From the NCBI RefSeq assembly GCF_009848505.1, contig NZ_WWDL01000003.1, positions 1 to 64,000 on the forward strand: DNA of 64,000 nt, given 5' to 3'. The position numbers and the translations under genes are program-made. Each line of letters starts with the position of its first letter. Position 1 is the stretch's first letter. Positions 26,638 through 34,511 of this stretch are shown piece by piece. This stretch comes from Muricoccus harenae (lineage in GTDB: Bacteria; Pseudomonadota; Alphaproteobacteria; Acetobacterales; Acetobacteraceae). Under the pieces are notes generated by a model, which was given only the letters and a program-made list of their open reading frames with translations, was not told the DNA's origin and searched no databases.

Positions 26638-27368
26638 GGGATGCCCGGGACGAAGGCGCCGGGGGGCGGCAGGCCGGGGGAGACATAGGCGTGGTGCAGC
26701 GCGTCGAGCTGCGCCCAGAGCAGGTCGCATTTGAAGCGGAGGGCGTTGAGGACGAGTTCCTGCTCATCCCGCGTGCGGGCTTCGCGCGTGACGTAGTCGA
26801 GGGCGAAGGCGACGTCCTGCGGAGCCTGGGTCAGGCGCGGGGTGAAATAGGCGAGCGTGCCCTCATCCACGAAGTCATAGGCGCGGAGCATGCCGCTGAC
26901 ACGTTCGGAGATGATGGCGGGGGAGAACATCTCGGTCAGGGAGGAGGCGACGGCTTCCAGCACCGTACGCTCGCGGACGAAATGGACATAGGCGTCCACG
27001 GCGAAGCGTGTTGCGGGCAGGAGGCCTTGGAGGGAGGTGACGTAGTCGTCTTCCAGGCCGAGGCCGCTGGTGAGGCGGAGCCAGCGCTCGACGCCGCCGG
27101 GCTTGCTGCCGTCCCCGTCATGGTCCTCGAGGCGGCGGCGCCATTCGCGGCGGAGCGCGGTGGTGGGAAGGCGGGCGAGGAGCGTCGCGTCCTTCGCGGG
27201 GATGCTGGCCTGGTAGTAGTAGCGGTTGAGCGCCCAGGCCTGGACCTGGCCCTTGTTGAGCTTCCCGCCATGCAGCAGCCGGTGGAAGGGGTGGAGGTTG
27301 TGGTAGCGCTCGGCGCCGATGGCGCGGAGGCGGGCCTCAAGCTCATCGGGCGGCAAGAGGGCAGTCAC
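26634..27368 (-). CDS. pqqC: Pyrroloquinoline-quinone synthase PqqC
   Basis: This 244-aa cofactor-free oxidase carries out the last ring closure and oxidation of PQQ. The HxGxL region is NLHPFHRLLHGGKLNKGQVQ, followed by AWALNRYYYQASIPAKDA and RDEQELVLNALRFKCDLLW, all canonical PqqC. It overlaps pqqB and pqqD by four bases at each end. Confidence 0.97.
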   Translation of the reverse strand: MTALLPPDELEARLRAIGAERYHNLHPFHRLLHGGKLNKGQVQAWALNRYYYQASIPAKDATLLARLPTTALRREWRRRLEDHDGDGSKPGGVERWLRLTSGLGLEDDYVTSLQGLLPATRFAVDAYVHFVRERTVLEAVASSLTEMFSPAIISERVSGMLRAYDFVDEGTLAYFTPRLTQAPQDVAFALDYVTREARTRDEQELVLNALRFKCDLLWAQLDALHHAYVSPGLPPPGAFVPGIP

Positions 27369-28312
27369 GCGCAGGCTTCCTCCAGGGTGAGTTCCATCCC
27401 GTCCTCGGCGACCTCCCAGCCGGCGGCATTGGCGGCGGCGCGCTCGGGGCTGTCGGAGAGCAGCACGGGGTTGGTGTTGTTGATGTGGATGAGGATGCGG
27501 CGGCGGATGCCGAGATCCTTGAAGGCGGCGATGGCGCCCTCCGGGCCGTCGATGCTCATATGGCCCATGCGGGCGCCGGTCTTGGGGCCGGCGCCCATAC
27601 GGAGCATCTCGTCGTCCCGCCAGAGGGTGCCGTCGAAGAGGACCAGCTCGGCGCCGCGCAGGCGAGTACGCAGGGCCGGGGTCATGGCGGCGCAGCCGGG
27701 GATGAAATGGGCGGCGGGGCCGGTGCCGGCGCGGAGGGCGAGGCCGATGGTCTCGCCATCCTCGGCGCGGCCGGGGTCATCGCCGGCTTCCATGTAGAGC
27801 GGGACCTTGCCGGGAACAGGATAGGCCTCGACGGTCAGGCCGAGGTCGCTGCCTTCCGCGTCCTGGACCCGGAATGGGGTGCCCATGGGCATGAGGCGGC
27901 GCGGGACGATCTCGGGGTTGAGGGCGCGGAAGATGGGGTTCGCATCCAGCACCGCAAGCGAGGGTTCCGTACCGTAAAGGGCAAAGGGGTGGCGCTCGCG
28001 GAGGGAGAGGAGGCCGGCCACGGTGTCCACTTCCGCCCCGGTCAGGATCGTGGCGGCGATGGGGGAGTGGCGGATCTGTCGCGGCGCGGGGCGCGGGTGC
28101 AGGGCCGGGGTGGCAGCGATCTGGGCGGTGAGCTCGGGCGCGGCATTGAGCAGCACCCAGCGTTCGCCATCGGCGCTGGCGGCCAGGGAGCATTGGGTTC
28201 TAGGGCGGGCGGCGGGGTCTCCGGCGCGCGCGCGGAGGCAACCGGGGCCGGCGGAGTTCCATTGCGGGAAGCCGCCGCCAGCCGCGGAGCCGAGCACGAT
28301 CAGTCGAAGCAT
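27365..28312 (-). CDS. pqqB: PQQ biosynthesis protein PqqB
   Basis: This 315-aa metallo-beta-lactamase-fold protein is thought to hydroxylate the PqqA-derived tyrosine. It begins MLRLIVLGSAAGGGFPQWN and has HSPIAATILTGAEVDTVAGL, the family's altered metal site region, and IHINNTNPVL near the end. ATG 28312 is the family start; codons up to 28333 are in frame but precede it. pqqA lies 40 bases upstream across a hairpin. Confidence 0.96.
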   Translation of the reverse strand: MLRLIVLGSAAGGGFPQWNSAGPGCLRARAGDPAARPRTQCSLAASADGERWVLLNAAPELTAQIAATPALHPRPAPRQIRHSPIAATILTGAEVDTVAGLLSLRERHPFALYGTEPSLAVLDANPIFRALNPEIVPRRLMPMGTPFRVQDAEGSDLGLTVEAYPVPGKVPLYMEAGDDPGRAEDGETIGLALRAGTGPAAHFIPGCAAMTPALRTRLRGAELVLFDGTLWRDDEMLRMGAGPKTGARMGHMSIDGPEGAIAAFKDLGIRRRILIHINNTNPVLLSDSPERAAANAAGWEVAEDGMELTLEEACA

Positions 28313-28323
28313 CGTGGTCTCGT

Positions 28324-28343
28324 CCCCCGGCACGGGCCGGGGG
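28324..28343 (-). promoter_or_regulatory. Hairpin between pqqA and pqqB
   Basis: CCCCCGGC (28324-28331) and GCCGGGGG (28336-28343) form an 8-bp stem with a 4-nt loop. Such hairpins between pqqA and pqqB are known to favour a short pqqA transcript over the full operon. No T run follows, so partial attenuation or 3' end protection is the likely role. Confidence 0.65.
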
Positions 28344-28352
28344 AGCCGGGAT

Positions 28353-28430
28353 TCAGACCTCGGCGCAGGCGTAGCTGTTGATTTCCATCGCGACGGAGAC
28401 TTCCACGATCTTCGGGGTCTTCCAGGCCAT
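28353..28430 (-). CDS. pqqA: PQQ precursor peptide PqqA
   Basis: This 25-residue peptide begins MAWKTPKIVEVSVAMEINSY. Glu16 and Tyr20 are spaced ExxxY, the two residues that become PQQ. ATG 28430 is chosen because GGAGG lies seven bases upstream. An in-frame ATG at 28436 would add Met-Ser but sits directly against that site. The gene is too short for ordinary ORF calling. Confidence 0.97.
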   Translation of the reverse strand: MAWKTPKIVEVSVAMEINSYACAEV

Positions 28431-28497
28431 GCTCATTCCTCCGGTTGGGGTCGCCCAGCGGCGCCAAGGGACATTCCGGCGCATCGGGGCGGTTGCG

Positions 28498-29253
28498 TCA
28501 ATTGGAAGATGGTTCGGGCGGGCCGGGTTGCATCCCCCTGGGGGCGAGGCGGCGGACGGCTGCCTCGGCGGCGGTGGAGACGGCTTCCCAACCGGTGCGG
28601 TCGTTCCTCGCATCCGGGAAGCGCAGGGCCGGGCCGATGGTGAGGTGGAGGGGGCGCCCGGGGCGCGGTGTGCGGGATTCGGCGGGCCAGGCGGCGCGGG
28701 CCCCTTCAAGCCAGCAGGGCACCACGGGGATCTGCGTGCCTGCGACGAGCATGCCGAGTCCCGGCTGGAAGGGGGCCATGGCGCCGGTGCGGCTGCGGGT
28801 GCCTTCGGGGAAGAGGATGTAGACCAGGCTATCCTCGGCGAGGCGGGTGCGCATGGTGTCGAGATCGCCGCGGCGGCTGCGGCCGCGCCAGACCGGCAGG
28901 GCGTTGATGGCATAAGCGGCCATCGCTGAGCGGGCGGCGCTGCCGAAGAAGAGTTCGCCGGCGGCCATGGCATGGGCGCGGCGGGCGGCCTCGCCGCGCA
29001 GCGCGGCGGAAAGGGCCAGGGCGTCCAGGTGGCTGGCGTGGTTGGCGATGAGGACGAAGGGCGGGCCGGCGGGGAGGTTCTCGCGCCCCTCCACGCGGAA
29101 GCGGTGCGCGGTGGCAAGATAGGCGCGTACGCTGCGGCGCCAGGTGGCGTTCAGGGCAAGGCTGACAAGGCCGGATTCGCGGCCGAGGCTGCGCAGGCGG
29201 TCCAGTGGCCTGAGGCCGAGGTCGCGGGCGGGGCGGAGCTTCCATTCCTCCAT
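28498..29253 (-). CDS. 1-acylglycerol-3-phosphate acyltransferase (PlsC-like)
   Basis: This 251-aa protein has the acyltransferase motifs NHASHLD (HxxxxD), FFGSAARSAMAAYAINALPV and FPEGTRSRTG. It would acylate a lysophosphatidate-like acceptor at the inner membrane. It is the third gene of a same-strand trio with a CDP-diglyceride synthase and a CDP-alcohol transferase, with only 13 bases between it and the former. pqqA starts 67 bases downstream with no clear terminator between. Confidence 0.88.
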   Translation of the reverse strand: MEEWKLRPARDLGLRPLDRLRSLGRESGLVSLALNATWRRSVRAYLATAHRFRVEGRENLPAGPPFVLIANHASHLDALALSAALRGEAARRAHAMAAGELFFGSAARSAMAAYAINALPVWRGRSRRGDLDTMRTRLAEDSLVYILFPEGTRSRTGAMAPFQPGLGMLVAGTQIPVVPCWLEGARAAWPAESRTPRPGRPLHLTIGPALRFPDARNDRTGWEAVSTAAEAAVRRLAPRGMQPGPPEPSSN

Positions 29254-29266
29254 GGTCCCCCTCCCC

Positions 29267-30250
29267 TCAGCCAGTGATCAGGCGGGTTGGCTGGGTGAGG
29301 CCGAAGCCGAGGAAGTACTGGACGAGGTGGAAGATGGCGGGGGCCACCAGCAGGAGGGAGTTGAAGCGGTCCAGCACACCGCCATGGCCGGGCAGGACGG
29401 TGCCCATGTCCTTGATGCCGAGGTCGCGCTTGATGGAGGAGAGCAGCAGGTCTCCCGCCTGCCCCGCCACGCTGACCAGGGCGCCCATGGCGATGAGCCA
29501 GACAGGGTTGGCCAGCGGGGTGCCGCGGAAGATGGCGACGCCGACCAGGGCGACGAGGGTTGTGGTGACCACCACGGCACCGAGGGCGCCGGAGATGGTC
29601 TTGTTCGGGCTGGTGGCGGGCAGCAGCTTCGGGCCGCCGATGAGCTTGCCGCAGGTGAAGGCGGCCACGTCGTTCAGCGCGACGGCGGTGAGCAGCAGGA
29701 GGACGAGCGGGCGGTAGCCGGGGTCGTTCGCCATGTAGCCGAGATGGGCGAGGCCGGCGCCGAAGAGCATGAAGGCGAGGATGGCCAGCGCCGTGCGCTG
29801 GATGTAGCCGGCGGGGCGGTCCAGCGGGATTGTGGCGACGGCCAGCAGGCAGGCCATGAGCGGCCAGAGGGCGACGAAGAAGCCGTACCAGTGGTCCAGC
29901 GCCGCGAAGTTCACGGCGAGGATGCCGAGGACGATCACCAGGCTCAGCAGGCGCTCGCGGAACAACCCGGTGGCGCGGGCATATTCGCGGTAGCAGAGCA
30001 GGGCCAGGATGGTGACAGCGCCAATGGTCCAGGGGCGGCCGAGCAGGACCGGGCCGAGCATCAGCGGCAGCAGCACGCACCAGGAGGCCCAGCGGAGCCA
30101 GAGCTCCCGGCGGAACTCGGGCTTGGCGCGGCCGGATTTCGACAGCCAGAGGATCGCGAGGCCGGAGACGGTCAGAACGGCGATGGTGGCCAGGATGATG
30201 CCGGTGGTGACCGGATGGGCAAAGGCGCCGCCGGGCGGATGCGGGATCAT
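29267..30250 (-). CDS. CDP-diglyceride synthase (phosphatidate cytidylyltransferase), YnbB-like
   Basis: This 327-aa protein has about eight membrane helices and the C-terminal CDS signature SSIKRDLGIKDMGTVLPGHG followed by GVLDRFNSLL. One residue of the usual RxDS is Asn (RFNS). It would convert phosphatidate and CTP to CDP-diacylglycerol. ATG 30250 overlaps the upstream gene by four bases. Sitting beside a CDP-alcohol transferase it looks like YnbB rather than the housekeeping CdsA, which usually lies with uppS, dxr and bamA. Confidence 0.88.
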   Translation of the reverse strand: MIPHPPGGAFAHPVTTGIILATIAVLTVSGLAILWLSKSGRAKPEFRRELWLRWASWCVLLPLMLGPVLLGRPWTIGAVTILALLCYREYARATGLFRERLLSLVIVLGILAVNFAALDHWYGFFVALWPLMACLLAVATIPLDRPAGYIQRTALAILAFMLFGAGLAHLGYMANDPGYRPLVLLLLTAVALNDVAAFTCGKLIGGPKLLPATSPNKTISGALGAVVVTTTLVALVGVAIFRGTPLANPVWLIAMGALVSVAGQAGDLLLSSIKRDLGIKDMGTVLPGHGGVLDRFNSLLLVAPAIFHLVQYFLGFGLTQPTRLITG

Positions 30251-30927
30251 GAGCGGGCCCGGAGCGCACGGGCGGCGCCATGGAGTCGGCGGAGGGCGGT
30301 CAGCGTCGCAAGGACGGTGATGACGATGAGGGCCCACAAGGTAAGATTGCCCTGCCAGCCCAGCGGGGTGAGCGCGCACCAGAGGGCGATGAGCGTGACC
30401 AGGGCCATGCGCTGCTGCTTGGCCATGGGACCGCGGAAGTCGCTGGGAGCGCCGGCGGACTTGCCCAGGGCGCGGATATAGGCGGTGGCCATGGCGGCCA
30501 GGGCGGCGGCGAGCCCCCAGGCAGGGCTGCCGGCGGAGATGCCGAGGCCGAGCAGGGCGGCCGTGTCGGAGACGCGATCGGGAACCTCGTTCCAGAGCTC
30601 GCCGACCGGCGAGGTGACGCCGCGGCCGACGGCGACCATGCCATCCATCATGTTCGCCAGGAGGCGAAGCTGGATCAGGAGGGCGCCGAGAATCCAGAGG
30701 GCGCGGGCGGCGCCCGGGACCCAGGCGGTTGCTGCGATGGCGAGCCCGGCCAGGAGCCCCGCCACCATGCCGGCCGCGGAGATGCCGTTGGCGGAAGCGC
30801 GGTGGCGGATGAGCCAGCCGGCCAGGGTGGCGGAGACGCCGAGGTTCCGGGCGGCGATGGGGCGGCGGTCGCCGCCCTCGCGCATGTCGGGTGCCTGCCC
30901 GGGCCCGGGTGGTCTCGGAATCGCCAT
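30247..30927 (-). CDS. CDP-alcohol phosphatidyltransferase, YnbA-like variant
   Basis: This 226-aa membrane protein has a CDP-alcohol transferase signature in variant form: NMMDGMVAVGRGVTSPVGEL followed by WNEVPDRVSD. The canonical DxxDGxxAR...GxxxDxxxD has Asn in place of the first Asp and an extra residue before Arg, as in a known atypical subgroup. It would attach an unknown polar head group to the CDP-diacylglycerol made by the next gene. The start may be later than ATG 30927. Confidence 0.82.
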   Translation of the reverse strand: MAIPRPPGPGQAPDMREGGDRRPIAARNLGVSATLAGWLIRHRASANGISAAGMVAGLLAGLAIAATAWVPGAARALWILGALLIQLRLLANMMDGMVAVGRGVTSPVGELWNEVPDRVSDTAALLGLGISAGSPAWGLAAALAAMATAYIRALGKSAGAPSDFRGPMAKQQRMALVTLIALWCALTPLGWQGNLTLWALIVITVLATLTALRRLHGAARALRARS

Positions 30928-31005
30928 GGGGCGATGGTGGCATGGGAGCGGAACAACAGGCCAATCGAGAGGATGGCCCAGCGGCTGGGGCGCCGGGCCA
31001 GTCGC

Positions 31006-32010
31006 TCAATGACCGTGATGGGCGTGGCCGTGATGGTCGTGACCGCCCGGGGGCTGGGTGGTGCGCGCCGTGGGCGGCGCCGCGCCATGGCCGGCGTGGC
31101 TGCCCTCGCCGCGCTGCGCGCGGGGCGACTGGCGGGCTGCCCTGCCCGGCTCGGTGGATGAGGCGGTGCCGTGGCCGGCATGGGGGGTTGGCGCTGCGCC
31201 GTGTCCGGCATGGGGGCTCTTCGGAGAGGCGGGCCCGCCATGGGCGCCATGCGACATGCCCTCCATCCCGTGGATCATGGAGGCAGGCACCGGCACTGCA
31301 TCGGCGTCGCCCGGATAGGCGGTGATGGCACGGCGCATGAGCGCGATTTCCTGCGCCTGGTCCGTGATGATGTCGACGTTCAGCAGGCCAAGGAAGGTGT
31401 TCCGGCCGTCAGGGTTCGCCTGGTAAGCGCGGGCCATCTCGAGCGCGCCCTGATGATGGGTCGTCATGGCCTTGGCGAATTGCACGTCGCGCATGGTGAC
31501 GAGGCGGTCGGTTGTCTGCACCGGCGTCAGCGGACCGGGGATGGGCGCCCGGAAGATCCGGTAGCGCTGGGCCAGCCCTTCCGTGCCGGCGGGCTGGATC
31601 GCGAAGCGTGCGAAGCCGAGATTCACCATGCGCGGCGGCTGGTCGAGCTTGCGCGCGACTTCCTCGAGCAGGGCGATCTCGTAACGCTGGTTCTGAATGA
31701 TGGCCTGGGCCAACTCCCGCAGGAGTGGACTGCTCGACTGCGGATCGGCCAGGTATTCCTCGGACATGGACAACGCGCCGGCATGGTGCGGGCGCATGCC
31801 GGACAGGTAGTCGCGGTCAGCCTTCAGGCTCTGCTCGAGAGCATCGGCGGGCAGGAGGCTGTAGCTGTGCGAAAGCACGGGGGAGCGGCCTGGCTCGTAG
31901 CCCTCGCTCACCATTGCGCTCGCCGGGGAGGCACCCAGCAGGACGGCGGCGATGGCGGCCGCCGGGAGGACGCGGCACCTATTGGCTGGATGGGTTCTTC
32001 TGGGGGGCAT
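31006..32010 (-). CDS. Exported DUF305 double-domain protein with histidine-rich tail
   Basis: This 334-aa protein has a signal peptide (AAAIAAVLLGASPASA) and two DUF305 four-helix units, each with the HHxGAL motif (MRPHHAGALSMSEEYL; MTTHHQGALEMARAYQ). The last 80 residues repeat HAGHG and end GGHDHHGHAHHGH. DUF305 proteins are often linked to copper handling, and the Met/His content suggests periplasmic Cu or Ag binding (inference). It is monocistronic. The 150 bases before it hold nothing clear. Confidence 0.85.
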   Translation of the reverse strand: MPPRRTHPANRCRVLPAAAIAAVLLGASPASAMVSEGYEPGRSPVLSHSYSLLPADALEQSLKADRDYLSGMRPHHAGALSMSEEYLADPQSSSPLLRELAQAIIQNQRYEIALLEEVARKLDQPPRMVNLGFARFAIQPAGTEGLAQRYRIFRAPIPGPLTPVQTTDRLVTMRDVQFAKAMTTHHQGALEMARAYQANPDGRNTFLGLLNVDIITDQAQEIALMRRAITAYPGDADAVPVPASMIHGMEGMSHGAHGGPASPKSPHAGHGAAPTPHAGHGTASSTEPGRAARQSPRAQRGEGSHAGHGAAPPTARTTQPPGGHDHHGHAHHGH

Positions 32011-32163
32011 TCGGGTCCGTCCGGTCTGTGTCCGGCGGCCATGCCGCCTGCATCCGTGCGGGGGGCGGGTGGTCGCGCGGGTTCAGTTCCGCCTGCTGGC
32101 GGCGTGCGGTGCGGAAGGTGGTGCTTCCCTCTATGGGAAGGTCAAGGGTGGGGAAGAGGCGTC

Positions 32164-32973
32164 TCAGCCGTCGATCTTCGGGTCCACGGCGGCCGGGCCG
32201 CCGCGGGCAACGCGGCCGCGGGAGAGTTCCGTCACCACGCCGTGGAGGGTGCGGAGTTCCTGCTCAGTAACCTCGCCGCGCTCGAAAAGGTGGCGGAGGT
32301 TGCGGACCATGCCGGGGCGCTTGGGCAGGTTGTCAAGAAAGCCGCAGGCGTCCAGCTCGCGGGTGAGGCGGGTGAGGAAGCCCTCCAGCTCGCCCTTGGT
32401 GGCGACGCGGGTCTCGTTGGTCATGAGAGCACGCGGGGGCGTGGGCTCCTCCGTTGTCCACCATTCATAGGCGAGGATCATCACGGCCTGTGCGAGGTTC
32501 AGGCTCATATGGACGGGGTTGAGCGGGTAGCGGACCAGCGTGTCGGCGCGGGCCATGTCCTCATTGTCGAGGCCCGCGCGCTCGGGGCCGAAGAGGATTG
32601 CGGCGCGGAGGCCGCCGCTGTTGATCTGGCGCAGGTCCTCGGCCGCGGCGCGGGCGGTGCGGACCGGGACGATGACGTGGCGTGGGCGCGGGCAGGTGGC
32701 AAAGACGCGGTGGCAGTCGGCCACGGCGTCATCCACCGTGTCGTGGATGGTGGCGGCGTCCAGGATGCGGTCGGCGCCCGAGGCGGCGCGCCAGGCGATG
32801 GCCTGGGGCCAGCCATCGCGCGGGGCGACGATGCGCAGGTGGAAAAGGCCGCCATTGGCCATGGCACGGGCCACGGTGCCGATGTTCTGCGCCATCTGGG
32901 GCCGGACGAGGACCACGATGGGACTCTCGCCGGGCGGGGGTTCCAGGGCGGCGCCGCCCTCTCTGCCAGTCAT
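32164..32973 (-). CDS. trmJ: tRNA/rRNA methyltransferase, TrmJ type
   Basis: This 269-aa SPOUT enzyme has the three SpoU motifs: VVLVRPQMAQNIGTVARAMA, AILFGPERAGLDNEDM and MSLNLAQAVMILAYEW. TrmJ methylates the 2'-O of residue 32 in tRNA. ATG 32973 begins the conserved protein; 18 in-frame codons before it look non-coding. Confidence 0.9.
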   Translation of the reverse strand: MTGREGGAALEPPPGESPIVVLVRPQMAQNIGTVARAMANGGLFHLRIVAPRDGWPQAIAWRAASGADRILDAATIHDTVDDAVADCHRVFATCPRPRHVIVPVRTARAAAEDLRQINSGGLRAAILFGPERAGLDNEDMARADTLVRYPLNPVHMSLNLAQAVMILAYEWWTTEEPTPPRALMTNETRVATKGELEGFLTRLTRELDACGFLDNLPKRPGMVRNLRHLFERGEVTEQELRTLHGVVTELSRGRVARGGPAAVDPKIDG

Positions 32974-33077
32974 GGGCGGGGGATGCCGCGTGGCGCAGCG
33001 CGGGGCAAGGGGAAAGACCGCCCCCATGTTGTCCTGACGCCGGTCTGCGACAGGCCGCGGCTTTCGCCCGGCCGGGA

Positions 33078-33446
33078 TCAGCGCTGGAGGGAGGCCTGGC
33101 TGGCTTCGGCGGGCGGCTCGGGGTCCTCGTCGAGATCGGCGGACCAGACATGGATCAGCGCGTCGGAGCCGTCCGGGCGCTCATGAAACTTGGCGATGGC
33201 GACCTTCTCGATGCGGTCCCGCAGGCGGACGAACTCCGCCATGATGTCGCGCGGCAGGTTGGAATACCGGCCGCAGGCATCCTGGATGGCCGCCTTGGAC
33301 ACGGAGCAGGCGAGCATTGCGCCGCGTTCCTCGACCTCGAAGAGGATGCGGTCGTGGCGCCATCGGGGCGTTGTCATCTGCGATGCTCCGCCTTGCGCCG
33401 CCGGGCCGTGCGCATCGGAATCCTGTGCCGGATGGTCGTTTTCCAT
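33078..33446 (-). CDS. DUF1488 family protein
   Basis: This 122-aa soluble protein has ILFEVEERGAMLACSVSKAA and IQDACGRYSNLPRDIMAEFV, similar to small DUF1488 proteins (domain of about 80 residues). The function is unknown. ATG 33446 is used; ATG 33377 (MTTPRWRH) is nearer the domain and equally possible. Confidence 0.65.
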   Translation of the reverse strand: MENDHPAQDSDAHGPAAQGGASQMTTPRWRHDRILFEVEERGAMLACSVSKAAIQDACGRYSNLPRDIMAEFVRLRDRIEKVAIAKFHERPDGSDALIHVWSADLDEDPEPPAEASQASLQR

Positions 33447-33506
33447 GCACCACCCTACGCCGCGCGCGCGCTCCGTGGGCGCACGTTTTCGTGCATGAAG
33501 GGAAGT

Positions 33507-34127
33507 TCAGCGCCCCAGCCAGAGGGTGGTCTCCACCGTGCCCCAGACCACGGCCGCGATGGCCACGACAAGCGCGAGGGAGGCGGCAAGCGCGACGGAG
33601 AGCAGGGCACCGTCCTCCTCCAGATAGGCGATGGCGATCAGCATGATGACGAGGCCGGGCGGGATGTTGCTCAGTGGGATGGGGATCAGGAGGCAGACGC
33701 CAAGGACCAGGATGGAGAGGCCCACGACGCGCTTCGTGGTCTGGAATGGCGTCGGCCAGCGCGGTCGGATGAAACGTTCCAGCACGCGGAGCACCGGAAT
33801 GGCGCGGCGGATCAGGGCGGCGAAGCGCGACATGGCGATGCGGCGTTCGGCGATGCGCCGGGGGAAGACGGGTACCGGGCGGCCAAGCACCATCTGGAAG
33901 GCGGGGATGGCCAGGAGGAGGCCGGCGACGACGGAAATGCCCGGGAAGATGGCGGCCGTGCCGAGCAGCAGCATAAGGAAGCCGAAGGAGCGCTCCCGCA
34001 GATGGGAGAGCACCCAGCCCATGGTCACGCCCTCGGGTGGGGCGTCCTTCAACAGGCGCTCCAACACAGCGGAGGTGGTCTCATGCGAGACGACCCCGCT
34101 TTCGGAGGCTGGAAAGCTCCTGACCAT
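33507..34127 (-). CDS. ExoD family inner-membrane protein
   Basis: This 206-aa protein has LRERSFGFLMLLLGTAAIFP, GISVVAGLLLAIPAFQMVLG and SNIPPGLVIMLIAIAYLEED, the membrane segments typical of ExoD-like proteins. ExoD in Sinorhizobium affects exopolysaccharide output and alkaline survival; here the role is unknown. ATG 34127 is chosen over 34160, though both have poor ribosome sites. Confidence 0.85.
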   Translation of the reverse strand: MVRSFPASESGVVSHETTSAVLERLLKDAPPEGVTMGWVLSHLRERSFGFLMLLLGTAAIFPGISVVAGLLLAIPAFQMVLGRPVPVFPRRIAERRIAMSRFAALIRRAIPVLRVLERFIRPRWPTPFQTTKRVVGLSILVLGVCLLIPIPLSNIPPGLVIMLIAIAYLEEDGALLSVALAASLALVVAIAAVVWGTVETTLWLGR

Positions 34128-34185
34128 CAATGGAATGTAGCAGCACGAGTTCGGCGACACGCAAGCGGCGTCGCCCGCCGGAGAG

Positions 34186-34389
34186 TCAGGTGCCGTGTTC
34201 GTCTGCGGGAACCAGGGCGATGTCCAGCGCCTCGATTTCGGGAAAGGCCTTCAGCTCGCCGCTGTCCACCATGGCGTGCAGGCGGCCAAGGAGATCGGCC
34301 GCGGCATTGGCGACGCGATCATATTCGCGGCGCGCTTCATCGCGCTCCTTCGACAGGCGCTCGAACTCGTCCGGCTGATGCGTGATCAC
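34186..34389 (-). CDS. Small helical protein of unknown function
   Basis: This 67-aa protein is mostly charged helix (DEFERLSKERDEARREYDRV), with a short acidic end. It lies between the ExoD-like gene and cysS on the same strand. No family is recognised. Confidence 0.5.
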   Translation of the reverse strand: MITHQPDEFERLSKERDEARREYDRVANAAADLLGRLHAMVDSGELKAFPEIEALDIALVPADEHGT

Positions 34390-34511
34390 CTTGCAATCGT
34401 CCCCATGCCGTGTCGCGCCGGTCGCGCGGCGCCGCTACGATTACCACGCCTGCACAAACCATAGGCGAAGCGGGGCGGCGGCGGCAACGCGCCGTTGCCG
34501 CCGGGTCCCAG

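Noticed and set aside
29267-31009. 580-codon frame suggesting a fusion ahead of the CDP-diglyceride synthase
   Set aside because: The upstream half is a shadow of the CDP-alcohol transferase; ATG 30250 starts the real protein.
32682-34385. Long plus-strand frame across trmJ, DUF1488 and ExoD genes
   Set aside because: It covers three recognised minus-strand genes and has no domain.
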